Source: an uncultured Clostridia bacterium
GTDB lineage: Bacteria; Bacillota; Clostridia; TANB77; CAG-508
DNA length: 64,000 nucleotides
Direction of reading: 5' to 3'
Assembly: GCA_947589015.1 (NCBI GenBank)
Contig: CANPZF010000007.1
Span: 1 to 64,000, forward strand
Both the position numbers and the translations under genes were made by a program. Shown in pieces: positions 31,143 to 41,042 of the stretch. Under the pieces are notes generated by a model. It made no database searches. It saw nothing but the letters and a program-made list of their open reading frames with translations, and was not told the origin of the DNA. Every line of letters starts with the position of its first letter. Position 1 is the stretch's first letter.

Positions 31143-32142
31143 ATGAGAGATTTAGAAAATTCAAGATTAGATAGAAAAAATGTATTAAATAACAAATATG
31201 CTCTTGAAGTATTAGAAAAAGATTTAGACTTCAAAGGATATGTATTTAATAATGAAATTTGTTTTTTGAAAGAAGATATCGTAAATATTTTTGAAGTTGA
31301 TGTAAGAACTATTGAAAAAACTATTGAATTTAATTATGAGGAGTTAGTTGAAAATGGTTATGAAATATTAAAAGGGAAAAAACTTGATGAATTTAAAAAA
31401 ATTTGTTACCGGTCAAAATGCCGGTAACAAAATTAATCAACTTGGTATTTTTAGATTTAGAACAGTTCTTAATATAGCAATGTTATTACAGAATAATGAC
31501 GTATCTAAATATGTAAGAAATAGAATATTGGATATAGTTATTGATGTATTAGCTGAAAAAACAGGTGGTAGTACAAAATATATAAATCAAAAGGATCCAG
31601 ATTTTATACCAACTGCAATAGGTGAAATTCAAAATAGGAAAAAATTTACAGATGCTTTAAGAGATTATGTTGATGTTGGAAATTATAAATATGGATATTT
31701 TACTAATTTAGTATATGAGTATCTATTTAAAGAGAATGCTGAAGAATATAGAAATATATTAAAATTAGACAAGAAAAATACTGTTAGAGCAACCTTATAC
31801 TCAGAAGTTTTAGTTGAAATTTCTTCATATGAAGCTGGGATTGCATATGAAATTGAGAAAAAATATAATGAACAAAGTAAAAAGCTTCTAAAAGAGGAAG
31901 TAGAAAAAATAATTTACGATATGTTCAATCATCCAAAAGAACAACCAAGAATACAAAATATTCGAACAAAAATGGCAAGTAGAGATTTAAATTTTAGGGA
32001 TGCATTACATCAAAAATTGCAGGAATACATTAAGGAAGTTCCGACTGAGGAATATGATAAATTTTTAAATGACCAAATAAAAATTATAGCTGAACAATTA
32101 GAAGAAAATAAAGATGTTTTTGAAAGGTTAAAAGATAAATAA
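31143..32142 (+). CDS. Doc-associated DNA-binding protein, split over two frames (31143-31427 and 31384-32142)
   Basis: Frame 1 ...ILKGKKLDEFKKICYRSKCR*; frame 2 ...VTGQNAGNKINQLGIFRFRTVLNIAMLL...; +1 shift at CGG or loss of one A in A7 joins them. Confidence 0.7.
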
Positions 32143-32589
32143 TGGAAGATTTTATAAAGATACAATATTTTGGAATAGAGTATGTTAAAAAGATACATGA
32201 TGAACAAGTTTTACAATTTGGAAAAAATGGCTTAATGGGAATTAAAGACCAGGGACAATTGGAAAGTATTCTTTGCAATATACAGAATGATGAATATTAT
32301 CCAACTTTTATAGATAAATTAACTCATCTAATTTTTTGCTTAGTAAAATTTCATATTTTTAATGACGGAAACAAAAGAACAGCAATTGCCTGTTCATCAT
32401 ATTTTCTTCAAATAAATCGGATACGATTATATAGTAGGAAAATTTATACGAGAAATGGAAAATGTTTGTATATGGTTAGCTGAAAATAAATTTGATAAAG
32501 AATTTTTAAAGCAAATTATAACAGATATAATAGAGCAAACACATATCACACCAAAAACTAAAATAGAATTGATTAATTTATTATCATAA
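32142..32589 (+). CDS. doc: Doc (death-on-curing) Fic-fold toxin, frame offset +1 at CGG (about 32418)
   Basis: HIFNDGNKRTAIACSSYFLQIN|GYDYIVGKFIREMENVCIWLAENKFDKEFL...* after skipping one C. Confidence 0.8.
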
Positions 32590-32936
32590 TTTTTACAACT
32601 GATATTTACTGCATTCAAACCACATTCAAAAATGGTCGAAATGCTTGAAAATAGCAAAAGTTACATGCTATTTTCCTGTCACCTCGACCAATTCATAAAA
32701 AGTCTGTAACAGTTGATATAAGCTGAATTACAAATTTTTTTATTATATTTTTAAAAGGTTCTTTAAATACTTGTAGAATTTTCTAAAGCCTTTAAAGTCT
32801 TATGAATAGCGACTTTCAAAATTCTAAAGTTATGCAAAGATGTGTAAATTTTTTTTGCTCTTGCAGAAAAAATTTATAAAAATTGCACAAACTAAATTTT
32901 TATAATTGCAGAAACTATTTTTTGATAAAATTCCAT

Positions 32937-33050
32937 TTGACATTTCTTAAAAATCTGTGTATAATAAAGATAGAAAATGAACATACAGAAATGTGTGTTA
33001 CCACGTTATTATGATAAACACTACATTGCCGTCCAAAGCAAAATGTAGTG
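32937..33050 (+). ncRNA. Antitoxin-like small RNA unit (promoter + terminator)
   Basis: TTGACA-17-TATAAT; hairpin ACAGAAATGTGT; terminator aaACACTACATTgccgtccaaagcaAAATGTAGTGTTTTT. Confidence 0.6.
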
Positions 33051-33055
33051 TTTTT

Positions 33056-33190
33056 ATTTATTCCTTATTTGTACATATTATGTATATAATTGTTAATAAG
33101 GCTATATTTATAGTTAAAGAAATCATAAATCCTATAATTATGATTAATAAATTTAAAATAACAATAAAAAGATTTATTAAATTGAATATT
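33056..33190 (-). pseudogene. Degenerate hydrophobic type I toxin-like peptide
   Basis: Minus frame ...LLIIIIGFMISLTINIALLTIIYIICTNKE* resembling the 62.2 kb peptide; no good start/RBS. Confidence 0.45.
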
Positions 33191-33248
33191 AAAATAATAA
33201 ATTAAATTAACATTAAAGAGCAGATTTTGTTCTGCTCTTTATCAATAC

Positions 33249-34307
33249 TTATTTATTAAATTGAAAATCTAAATAAGTATATTTTGCAGTTTTATAATTA
33301 AGAGTTTTTTCAATATCTTTTTTGGCATTTTCTGAAATATCATAAATTCTTTCATATTTATTTTTATTTCGCACTAATGGATTTATATACCTTACTTTCA
33401 TCTTTTCTATGCTAACAAAATATTTGTTTATTGGTAATGTTTCACTTATATTAACTTCAGTAGCATTTCTCCAAATATTAAAACATTTAGCTATATTTTC
33501 ATCATTACAATGTTCAATTTTTTCCATCATTTCTTTTTCTGATAATTTATACAAATCTTTTATACTTATTATATTCTTATCACACATTTTTTTCATTATG
33601 TCTGCTAAAATTTGCATTGAAAATACTGTTTTTTCTCTTCTATATAATCTAGATAATATACTCATTGTGTGTACAAATTTTTCAGCTATTTTTAAATCTT
33701 TAAATCCTAATTCTTGTATTCCTTCTTCATTTTCTTGAATTTCTATGTTTTTATATATTTCTTCTATTTTTTTCAATCCCCATATTTTCTCAGTTGCACC
33801 TAATCCATTTGAAAGTGTATATTCCAATCTATCACTTGAAAGCATAGGTGTATCATTATCTGCAATAGGATATATGTGATAATCTGATACTTCTTCTACT
33901 TTTATTCCATCTCTATTTAATAAATTCATTATTTCCTTTGATTCACTAATTATCTTTGTAGTTAATTCTTCTGTAGATTCTTGTTTTTCATAATCTTTAT
34001 TCATAAAATCAACAGTATGCTTAAAAACTGGTGTTGCTATATCATGAAACAATCCTGACAATGTTTGTTTCTTGTCTTTTGTGAAATTCCATATAATTAA
34101 AGCTACTGCTACACTATGATCCAAACTAGAATACCACATTTGATTATACATTTTAGAATATATAGTTCCACAACTTACGCTTATTCCAGCTTGCCTTTGC
34201 ATTTCAGGTGTATTTATATAATCATTTAAGAATTGTGGAAATTCCTTTGATAATATTTTAAAATATTTCTGTATTTTTTCATCTAAATTCTGTAAATAAT
34301 TGTTCAT
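33249..34307 (-). CDS. HD-domain phosphohydrolase-like protein
   Basis: SSLDHSVAVALIIW...LSGLFHDIATPVFKH. Confidence 0.85.
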   Translation of the reverse strand: MNNYLQNLDEKIQKYFKILSKEFPQFLNDYINTPEMQRQAGISVSCGTIYSKMYNQMWYSSLDHSVAVALIIWNFTKDKKQTLSGLFHDIATPVFKHTVDFMNKDYEKQESTEELTTKIISESKEIMNLLNRDGIKVEEVSDYHIYPIADNDTPMLSSDRLEYTLSNGLGATEKIWGLKKIEEIYKNIEIQENEEGIQELGFKDLKIAEKFVHTMSILSRLYRREKTVFSMQILADIMKKMCDKNIISIKDLYKLSEKEMMEKIEHCNDENIAKCFNIWRNATEVNISETLPINKYFVSIEKMKVRYINPLVRNKNKYERIYDISENAKKDIEKTLNYKTAKYTYLDFQFNK

Positions 34308-34365
34308 TTTATTTTAACCTCCTATTTTTTTATGTCTATTTTGCTTTATTCATTAAATGACTCCC

Positions 34366-35589
34366 TTACTTAAAATATTTTATTACAAATTCCGTTCCTT
34401 TATCTAATTCAGAACTTACTTCTATATTTCCATTATTTTTTTCTATAATTGATTTTGATAAGGCAAGTCCTATACCAATACTATCATTTGAAGAATTTTT
34501 TCCTTTATAAAACCTTTCAAATATGTGTGATAAGTCTTTTGTATCTATTCCAATTCCATAATCTTTTATTTTAATTTGAGAATATATTTTATTTTCCTCA
34601 AAATATATGTCTACTACCCCACCTTTTTTGGAATGTTCTACTGCATTTTTTAAAATATTTGAAATAGCCTCAACTTGCCATTTGGCATCACAATATATTT
34701 TACTTTTTGTGTTCCCTTGCATTTTTATTCTTACATTTTTTAAATCTGCTATAATAGAAACATTATTTATTGCTTGATTAACCATATTTTCAGCTAATTC
34801 TTCTTTATTTAAAAATTTTACAGTATTTGCATCTAATTTCGATAATTTTAGTAATGAATTAATTAAAAAATTTATATTATGAATTTGTCTTCTTATATTG
34901 TTTATAAAATCTATTTGTGTTTCTTTATCCATATCAGGATTATCTAAAATATTGTCTATCATTATAGTTATAGATGTTAATGGAGTTTTTAGTTGATGAG
35001 ATATATCTGATAGTGAATCCTTTAGATTTACTTTATCTTTTACGGAATTTTCTGCAACTTCTTTAAGCATAATTGTTGTTTTATAAACTTCGTTTTTTAA
35101 TATTGATAATTCATCTTCAGTATTATCATCAATATATAATCTATAATTTCTATTGTTTATTTCCTCTATATATTTCGTAATTTCTTTAAGTTTTTTATCT
35201 TTATTACTATTATATTTTAAAAAGACAATTAGCAATAATGATGTAAAAATAAGTATAATGATTAATGTGCTTATCAAAAAAGCCATAAAACATTTACTAT
35301 TATTTAAAAGTATTGATTCTTTATTTACATCTATCCCATAACTTTTAAATAAATTTGTATCTACATCATTTTCACTATTTAATATTTCCATTAATTCGTT
35401 TGCAGTTATATTAGGATAGTCTTTTTCTATTATTGTCATTATACTTCCTATTTTATTATTAAAATTTGTAGTATAAGTTCTATATTGATAATACTGGTAT
35501 AATCCTATTACTATTAGTGCTAAAATTATTATAAATACAATTTTAATTATAACTTTCTTTAATTCAATTTTATTTTTCATCTTCATCAA
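34366..35589 (-). CDS. Sensor histidine kinase
   Basis: SDISHQLKTPLTSI H-box; GIGIDTKDLSHIFERFYKG; two TM. Confidence 0.92.
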   Translation of the reverse strand: MMKMKNKIELKKVIIKIVFIIILALIVIGLYQYYQYRTYTTNFNNKIGSIMTIIEKDYPNITANELMEILNSENDVDTNLFKSYGIDVNKESILLNNSKCFMAFLISTLIIILIFTSLLLIVFLKYNSNKDKKLKEITKYIEEINNRNYRLYIDDNTEDELSILKNEVYKTTIMLKEVAENSVKDKVNLKDSLSDISHQLKTPLTSITIMIDNILDNPDMDKETQIDFINNIRRQIHNINFLINSLLKLSKLDANTVKFLNKEELAENMVNQAINNVSIIADLKNVRIKMQGNTKSKIYCDAKWQVEAISNILKNAVEHSKKGGVVDIYFEENKIYSQIKIKDYGIGIDTKDLSHIFERFYKGKNSSNDSIGIGLALSKSIIEKNNGNIEVSSELDKGTEFVIKYFK

Positions 35590-36229
35590 TCCTATATCCT
35601 ATCCCTTTAATTGTAGCAATAATGTCTGTACCTAATTTTTCTCTAATTCTTTTTAAATAAACTGTAACTGTATTATCATTTATATCATTGCCTGTCCATT
35701 CCCAAATCTTATCAATAATATCATTTCTTGTAACAACCTTATTTAGATTAGTAAATAGTAAACTTAATATTTTTAGTTCTAAACCTGTAAATTGTATTTC
35801 TTTTTTATCTTTATATACAACCATTTTATCTAAATTAAACTCTATATTTTTGATTTTAATTACATAATTTTTCTTTTCTCTTAATAATATTTTATTTATT
35901 CTTGCTATTAATTCTTTTGTAGAAAATGGTTTTGTTATATAATCATCTGCTCCTACTTCTAATCCTTTTACAATATCATCTTCTTCATCTTTTGCAGTTA
36001 AAAAAATTGTAGGTATCTTTTTATCTTTAATATTATTTTTATATAACTCAAATCCATTTCCATCTGGAAGTGATATATCTAGGATAATTAAATCTGGTCT
36101 GCTTGTATTTAAAAATTCCTTTGTGGTCTTTACATTAACTTTATGAATTACTTTAAAATTACTTTGTTTCAACAAATATATTAAACCTTTTGCTAAGCTA
36201 TCATTATCTTCAACTAATAAAATATCCAT
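35570..36229 (-). CDS. OmpR-family response regulator
   Basis: DILLVEDNDSLAKGL...DLIILDISLPDGNGF..winged-helix C-terminus. Confidence 0.93.
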   Translation of the reverse strand: MDILLVEDNDSLAKGLIYLLKQSNFKVIHKVNVKTTKEFLNTSRPDLIILDISLPDGNGFELYKNNIKDKKIPTIFLTAKDEEDDIVKGLEVGADDYITKPFSTKELIARINKILLREKKNYVIKIKNIEFNLDKMVVYKDKKEIQFTGLELKILSLLFTNLNKVVTRNDIIDKIWEWTGNDINDNTVTVYLKRIREKLGTDIIATIKGIGYRIDEDEK

Positions 36230-36306
36230 TAAAATCCCTTCCTTTCATGGTTATTATATGATAAATTAAGGGACTTTTTCAAGCTATAAGTCCCTTAATT
36301 ACTTCT

Positions 36307-38857
36307 TTAAATGTTTTCGTTTCTAATCGTTTCTATTGTATTTTGTTTATTAATCTTAGACATTGAATATCTCATAATAGCAAATACTAAAATGAATACA
36401 GCAACTATTGAAATGATAATTGGATTTACAGGTATATACATTGCTTTTTCTATTTTTACTGAAAATGCTTTATACAATACAAATGTTCCAATTAAACCTA
36501 AAACAATACCATATATTAATGATTTAGAAGAATAGAATATGGTTTCTAGGTTAATCATTCTATTAAATTCTTTTTTAGTCATACCTATACTTTTTAGCAT
36601 TGCAAATTCTTTTTGTCTTAATTCCATATTTGATGTAATTGTATTAAATATATTTGTAATTCCAATTAATGTTATAACTGCTATAAATCCATATAAAAAG
36701 ATTTTTATAATTAAGGACATTGCTCTTTCTCCTCTTGCTTGTTCTTCAAAATTTGTATATCCTATATTCTCAATCTTTAAATTTTTTACTTCATTTATTA
36801 AACTATCAGGATCGCTAGATTGGATGCACATATATGCAGGCAAAAATTTAATATTTTTAAATTCATCCTTATTTACTACTAAATATCCACCTCCATAATA
36901 TGAAGTTTCCATTCCATAAGGTCTTTCTTTACTTATATAACCTACTTTAATATTAATTTCTTTTTCCTCTAGCTTTCCAGTAATAGTATCTCCAACATTA
37001 TACTTATACCTTCTAGTTTCTATTTGTTTGTCATCCTTATAATATAAAAAATCATCACATAAAATTCCTTTTTGTCGTAGTTTATCTGGACTTGCTCCTA
37101 TCTTTTTTGCAAATTTTTCAAAATCATTACTATCTAAAGCTAAAAGATGTAAATTAGAACACTTTCCATTCCCTGTTGGAATAATCCTTTTTTGTTCTTC
37201 ATTATAAACTGCATCTTCTGAAAGCTCAATTCCATCTATTTCATTTATTTTATCTAAATCAAAAATTTTCAAATTTTTTTCATTTTCATACAATACAAAA
37301 CATTCATCTATGAAATTTACTTTTTTTATCTTATCTACATCAGATAGCTCATTTTCTCTTAAATATAATCTCACATTATAGTCATAATCTTCATAATAAT
37401 TATTAGCTAGATTAAACATATTTGTTACAAAAACATTCATTGTAATAAAAATAAAGATACTAATAACTAAAGAAATAACTGTTGTTCTATATTTCTTTTT
37501 GCTTCTCTTCAAATTTTTGTAAGCAAGCTCTCCACCTGTTTTAAATACTTTTGAAATTATTTTAGGCACTTTAAGTTTTTTAGCTTTTATTTTTATTTCA
37601 TCTGCATTTCTCAATAATTCTATAGAATTAACTTTACTTGCTTTTCGAGCAGATGATATTGCTGACAAATAAATCGTGATTATTCCAAGTATCGCTGATA
37701 TAATAATCGGTAAAATTGTAAACTTAACAACAATTCCACCAATATTCCCTAAAAAGTATTTTCCACCTATGCTATTTATAATTTTTATTAGTACAAATAC
37801 TGCAAATATTCCAGAAATAATTCCTAGCGGAATTCCAATCAAACCTAGTATTAAACTTTCAAATATTACATTTTTCTTTATTTGTTTTTTAGTTGCTCCA
37901 ATACTTGAAAGCATTCCATACATTTTCATCTTTTCAGTTATTGCAATCGCAAATGAATTTCTAATGCAAAATACACTTGTGAATATTATTATGAATATTA
38001 CAACTCCCACAACTGAATATAACATTGCTACTGTCGAATCACTAAATGCAAAAGCTTCCCACCTTAATAGTTCTGTATTTATTTCATGTGAATTTGAAGA
38101 ATCTGATAAATCTTTATAAGATGATACTCCTAAAAGTATTGGTATTGTTGTTTTATACTCTTTAGGATTTTTTAATGAAATATAAACATTTTTACTTCCC
38201 TCATTCAAATTAGTAGTAATTATTGAATATCCAGGATCCCCATATTGTTCAAATCCATATCCCGGTCTTTCTATAATTCCAACAATTGTGAATTCATAAT
38301 TTTTAGTATTTACTAAATGTTCAAGTTCTTCATTATAAGGATTACTAGAATCTAAATCATATCCTTCTAATGTTTGTCTTTTTCCAACATCTATATTAAT
38401 TTTGTCCCCTATTTTAAAATTTACTTTTCCATTATCTATAATGTGTTTACTAATAATTATTTCATTTTCATTATTAGGAAAAGTACCCTCTATTAAATTT
38501 AGTTTTAAATTATCAAATACAGATTTATTCATTGAATGTAGTTTTAGGTATGGTTTATCTTCATTCTGTCCATTTTTTAAACTAGCATATCCATTCTCAT
38601 ATACAGTAAAAATATCTTTAATATCTCTATTGTTTTCCAATGTTTTCATTTTATCATCTGAAACATCTAACATTTTTAAATGATAATATCCTGTTTCATT
38701 TACTGCATTTTCAATTAGTGTTTCTTGAAAACTTGTAACCATTGTTGCTACAGCACATATTAGGCTACATGATAAAATAATACCAATTATTGTACTTATT
38801 GTTCTTTTTTTATTTAATTTTAAATTTCTAATAGATAACTTGCCGAAGAATATTCAT
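36307..38857 (-). CDS. FtsX/BceB-type ABC permease, frame offset +1 at CGG codon 5
   Basis: ATG AAT ATT CTT CGG CAA...TAG in frame 0; skipping one C gives MNILGKLSIRNLKLNKKRTISTIIGIILSCSLICAVATMVTSF... continuous with the 811-aa ORF. Confidence 0.8.
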
Positions 38858-38861
38858 TTTT

Positions 38862-39533
38862 CTATACCTCCTTAACAATTTTTCCATCTTCAATTTTTAT
38901 GATTCTGTCAGCAGTTTTTGCTATTTCCATATTATGTGTAATCATTATAATTGTTTGTTTATAATCTCTATTAGATTTTTTTAGCAATGCTACTATTTCA
39001 TCACTTGATTTAGAATCTAAATTTCCAGTTGGTTCATCTGCCAAAATTATTGCAGGGTTTGTTATCATTGCTCTACCTATGGATACCCTTTGTTGTTGTC
39101 CTCCTGATAGTTCATTCGGCAAATGCTTTCTTCTACTCTCCAATCCTAATAATTTTATAGTTTCATTTAATTTCTTTTCATTTACTTCTCTATTATCTAG
39201 TTTTAAAGGTAAAGTTATATTTTCTTCAACATTTAAAATTGGTATTAAATTATAAAACTGATAAATTAATCCTACCTGCCTTCTTCTAAAAATTGCAAGT
39301 TCATCATCATTAAATTTATATATATCTTTTCCATCTATATAAACCTTTCCATTTGTTGGTCTATCTACTCCACCAATTAAGTGTAATAAGGTTGATTTTC
39401 CACTTCCAGATGCACCTACTATAGCAACGAACTCTCCTTTATCTACTTTAAATGAAACATTATCTAATGCTAATACTTTTGTTGTTCCTTTTCCATAAAC
39501 TTTGCTTAAATTTTCTACTCTTAATATCTCCAT
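38862..39533 (-). CDS. ABC transporter ATP-binding protein
   Basis: GASGSGKSTLLH, LSGGQQQRVSIGRA, ILADEPTGNLD. Confidence 0.95.
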   Translation of the reverse strand: MEILRVENLSKVYGKGTTKVLALDNVSFKVDKGEFVAIVGASGSGKSTLLHLIGGVDRPTNGKVYIDGKDIYKFNDDELAIFRRRQVGLIYQFYNLIPILNVEENITLPLKLDNREVNEKKLNETIKLLGLESRRKHLPNELSGGQQQRVSIGRAMITNPAIILADEPTGNLDSKSSDEIVALLKKSNRDYKQTIIMITHNMEIAKTADRIIKIEDGKIVKEV

Positions 39534-39650
39534 AAAATTTCTCCTTTCCACTTTATGATTTCATTATATTACATCCAAAGTGACAAGTAAGTGACATTTA
39601 AAAAAGATTAATAAAAAATTATTAATCTTTTTTTTCTAAACACTTCTCTG

Positions 39651-40145
39651 ATTTAAGTTTCGGTTATTTTTTGTATTTTGGCACTTCTCGCTTTTTATTC
39701 TACAATACGACAGCATATAGTATATATATTAGTTGATAAATCAATGCTTGATTGAAATGAAAAATAGAAATTCTTATATACAAAATTGAGGGATGTTCAC
39801 GGGAAAAGGATTATTAATATATTCTTTTTCTTTACACTCCTCGGCTTGATACATGACTTAGAAATTCTTGATAAAATCAATCAGCGCCCTCGTGAGGCGA
39901 GATTCCCTAATTGATTTTATTTAGAATTTCTACAGTCATTCCACGGCGCATTCGTCGTTTCATTCAAAAGAATATATTAATAATCATTTTGGCCTGAGTG
40001 AAAGCGGCTCAATTTTGTATATTAGAATTTCTTTTTGAATGTAATGAACAAATTGATTTATCAACTAATATATATACTATATGCTGTCGTATTGTAGAAT
40101 AAAAAGTGAGAAGTGCCAAAATACAAAAAATACCGAAACTTAAAT
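39651..40145. repeat. 495-bp nested near-perfect palindrome
   Basis: atttaagtttcggttattttttgtattttggcacttctcgctttttattctacaatacgacagcatatagtatatatattagttgataaatcaa mirrored at 40050-40145; centre cgccctcgtgaggcg. Confidence 0.9.
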
Positions 40146-40208
40146 TTCTATGAGCATTGAATTTTTACATAACATATGCTAAAATGCTTCAAAGAAAGGG
40201 ATGATAAC

Positions 40209-40811
40209 ATGAAACGATATACTCAAAATCAAATAGATGAACTAGCAGATATACTAAAAAAAGACGGTGTAATTAGCGTTCCTACTGATACTGTTTATGG
40301 CATATGTGCTAGAATAAACTCTGAGCAAGCACATCAAAACTTATTAAAAGTCAAAAAACGTCCCGATACTAAAAGTTTTCCAATTATGTGTGCTGATGAA
40401 GAACAAATAAAAAGTATTGCAATAGTAGATGAAAGAGCTGAAAAATTAATACATGCTTTCATGCCAGGACCAATTACATTAGTATTAAAGAAAAATCGTA
40501 AACTACCTAATTATATTAATACTGGAAAAGATGAATTAGGTATAAGAATGGCAACCTCCAAAACTTTAGAAAATTTAATTAAAAAAATAGAATGTCCAAT
40601 TTTCATGACAAGTGCTAATCAAAGTGGCAAAGCTGTATGTACTAATTTAGACGAAATTGAAAAAGCATTGCCAAATTTAGATGCAATTATGGAAGGCGAA
40701 GTATCTTTTAATCAAGCAAGTACAATCGTAAATTGTACATCCAAAGAAATAAAAATTGAACGTTTAGGACCCATTTCAATGGAACAAATCAAAAAAGTAA
40801 TAGAAAATTAA
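40209..40811 (+). CDS. Sua5/YciO/YrdC-family L-threonylcarbamoyladenylate synthase-like protein
   Basis: GVISVPTDTVYGICARIN; KKRPDTKSFPIM; SANQSGKAVC. Confidence 0.88.
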   Translation: MKRYTQNQIDELADILKKDGVISVPTDTVYGICARINSEQAHQNLLKVKKRPDTKSFPIMCADEEQIKSIAIVDERAEKLIHAFMPGPITLVLKKNRKLPNYINTGKDELGIRMATSKTLENLIKKIECPIFMTSANQSGKAVCTNLDEIEKALPNLDAIMEGEVSFNQASTIVNCTSKEIKIERLGPISMEQIKKVIEN

Positions 40812-40848
40812 TTCACTTTTTTATAATATCCATACATAAAGTCAAAAA

Positions 40849-41004
40849 GACAGGATAATGGTTACAACTTAGAATATGCAAAAATGATTATATATTAATA
40901 TTTGCAGTCAAGACCCGGATTGTTACACCCCAGATATGTTTTGACAAAATATATTAATATATAATCATTTTCATGGTTAATTTTTAAACGATTATTCTGT
41001 AACT
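40849..41004. repeat. Palindromic element with conserved 47-nt loop
   Basis: tatattaatat-ttgcagtcaagacccggattgttacaccccagatatgttttgacaaa-atatattaatata. Confidence 0.85.
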
Positions 41005-41042
41005 TTAATCATTGCATAAAGTTTTTACTTTTATTATGTATT

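Larger units (their letters stand above)
26038..32690. mobile_element. Decayed integrative element at the tRNA-Pro 3' end
   Basis: 16-bp direct repeat CCTGTCACCTCGACCA at 26038-26053 and 32675-32690; encloses relaxase relic, replication-initiator relic, excisionase-like HTH, XRE repressor, Fic and Doc. Confidence 0.8.

Noticed and set aside
31143-32142. Simple pseudogene call for the Doc partner
   Set aside because: Both halves keep good coding character and only a single-base offset separates them, inside a structured CGG hairpin, so recoding cannot be dismissed.
36311-38683. Several plus-strand ORFs of 74-147 aa inside the permease
   Set aside because: Antisense to a conserved ABC permease; low-complexity hydrophobic translations.
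39651-40145. CRISPR array or IS element
   Set aside because: A single nested palindrome with no direct-repeat/spacer periodicity and no transposase ORF.
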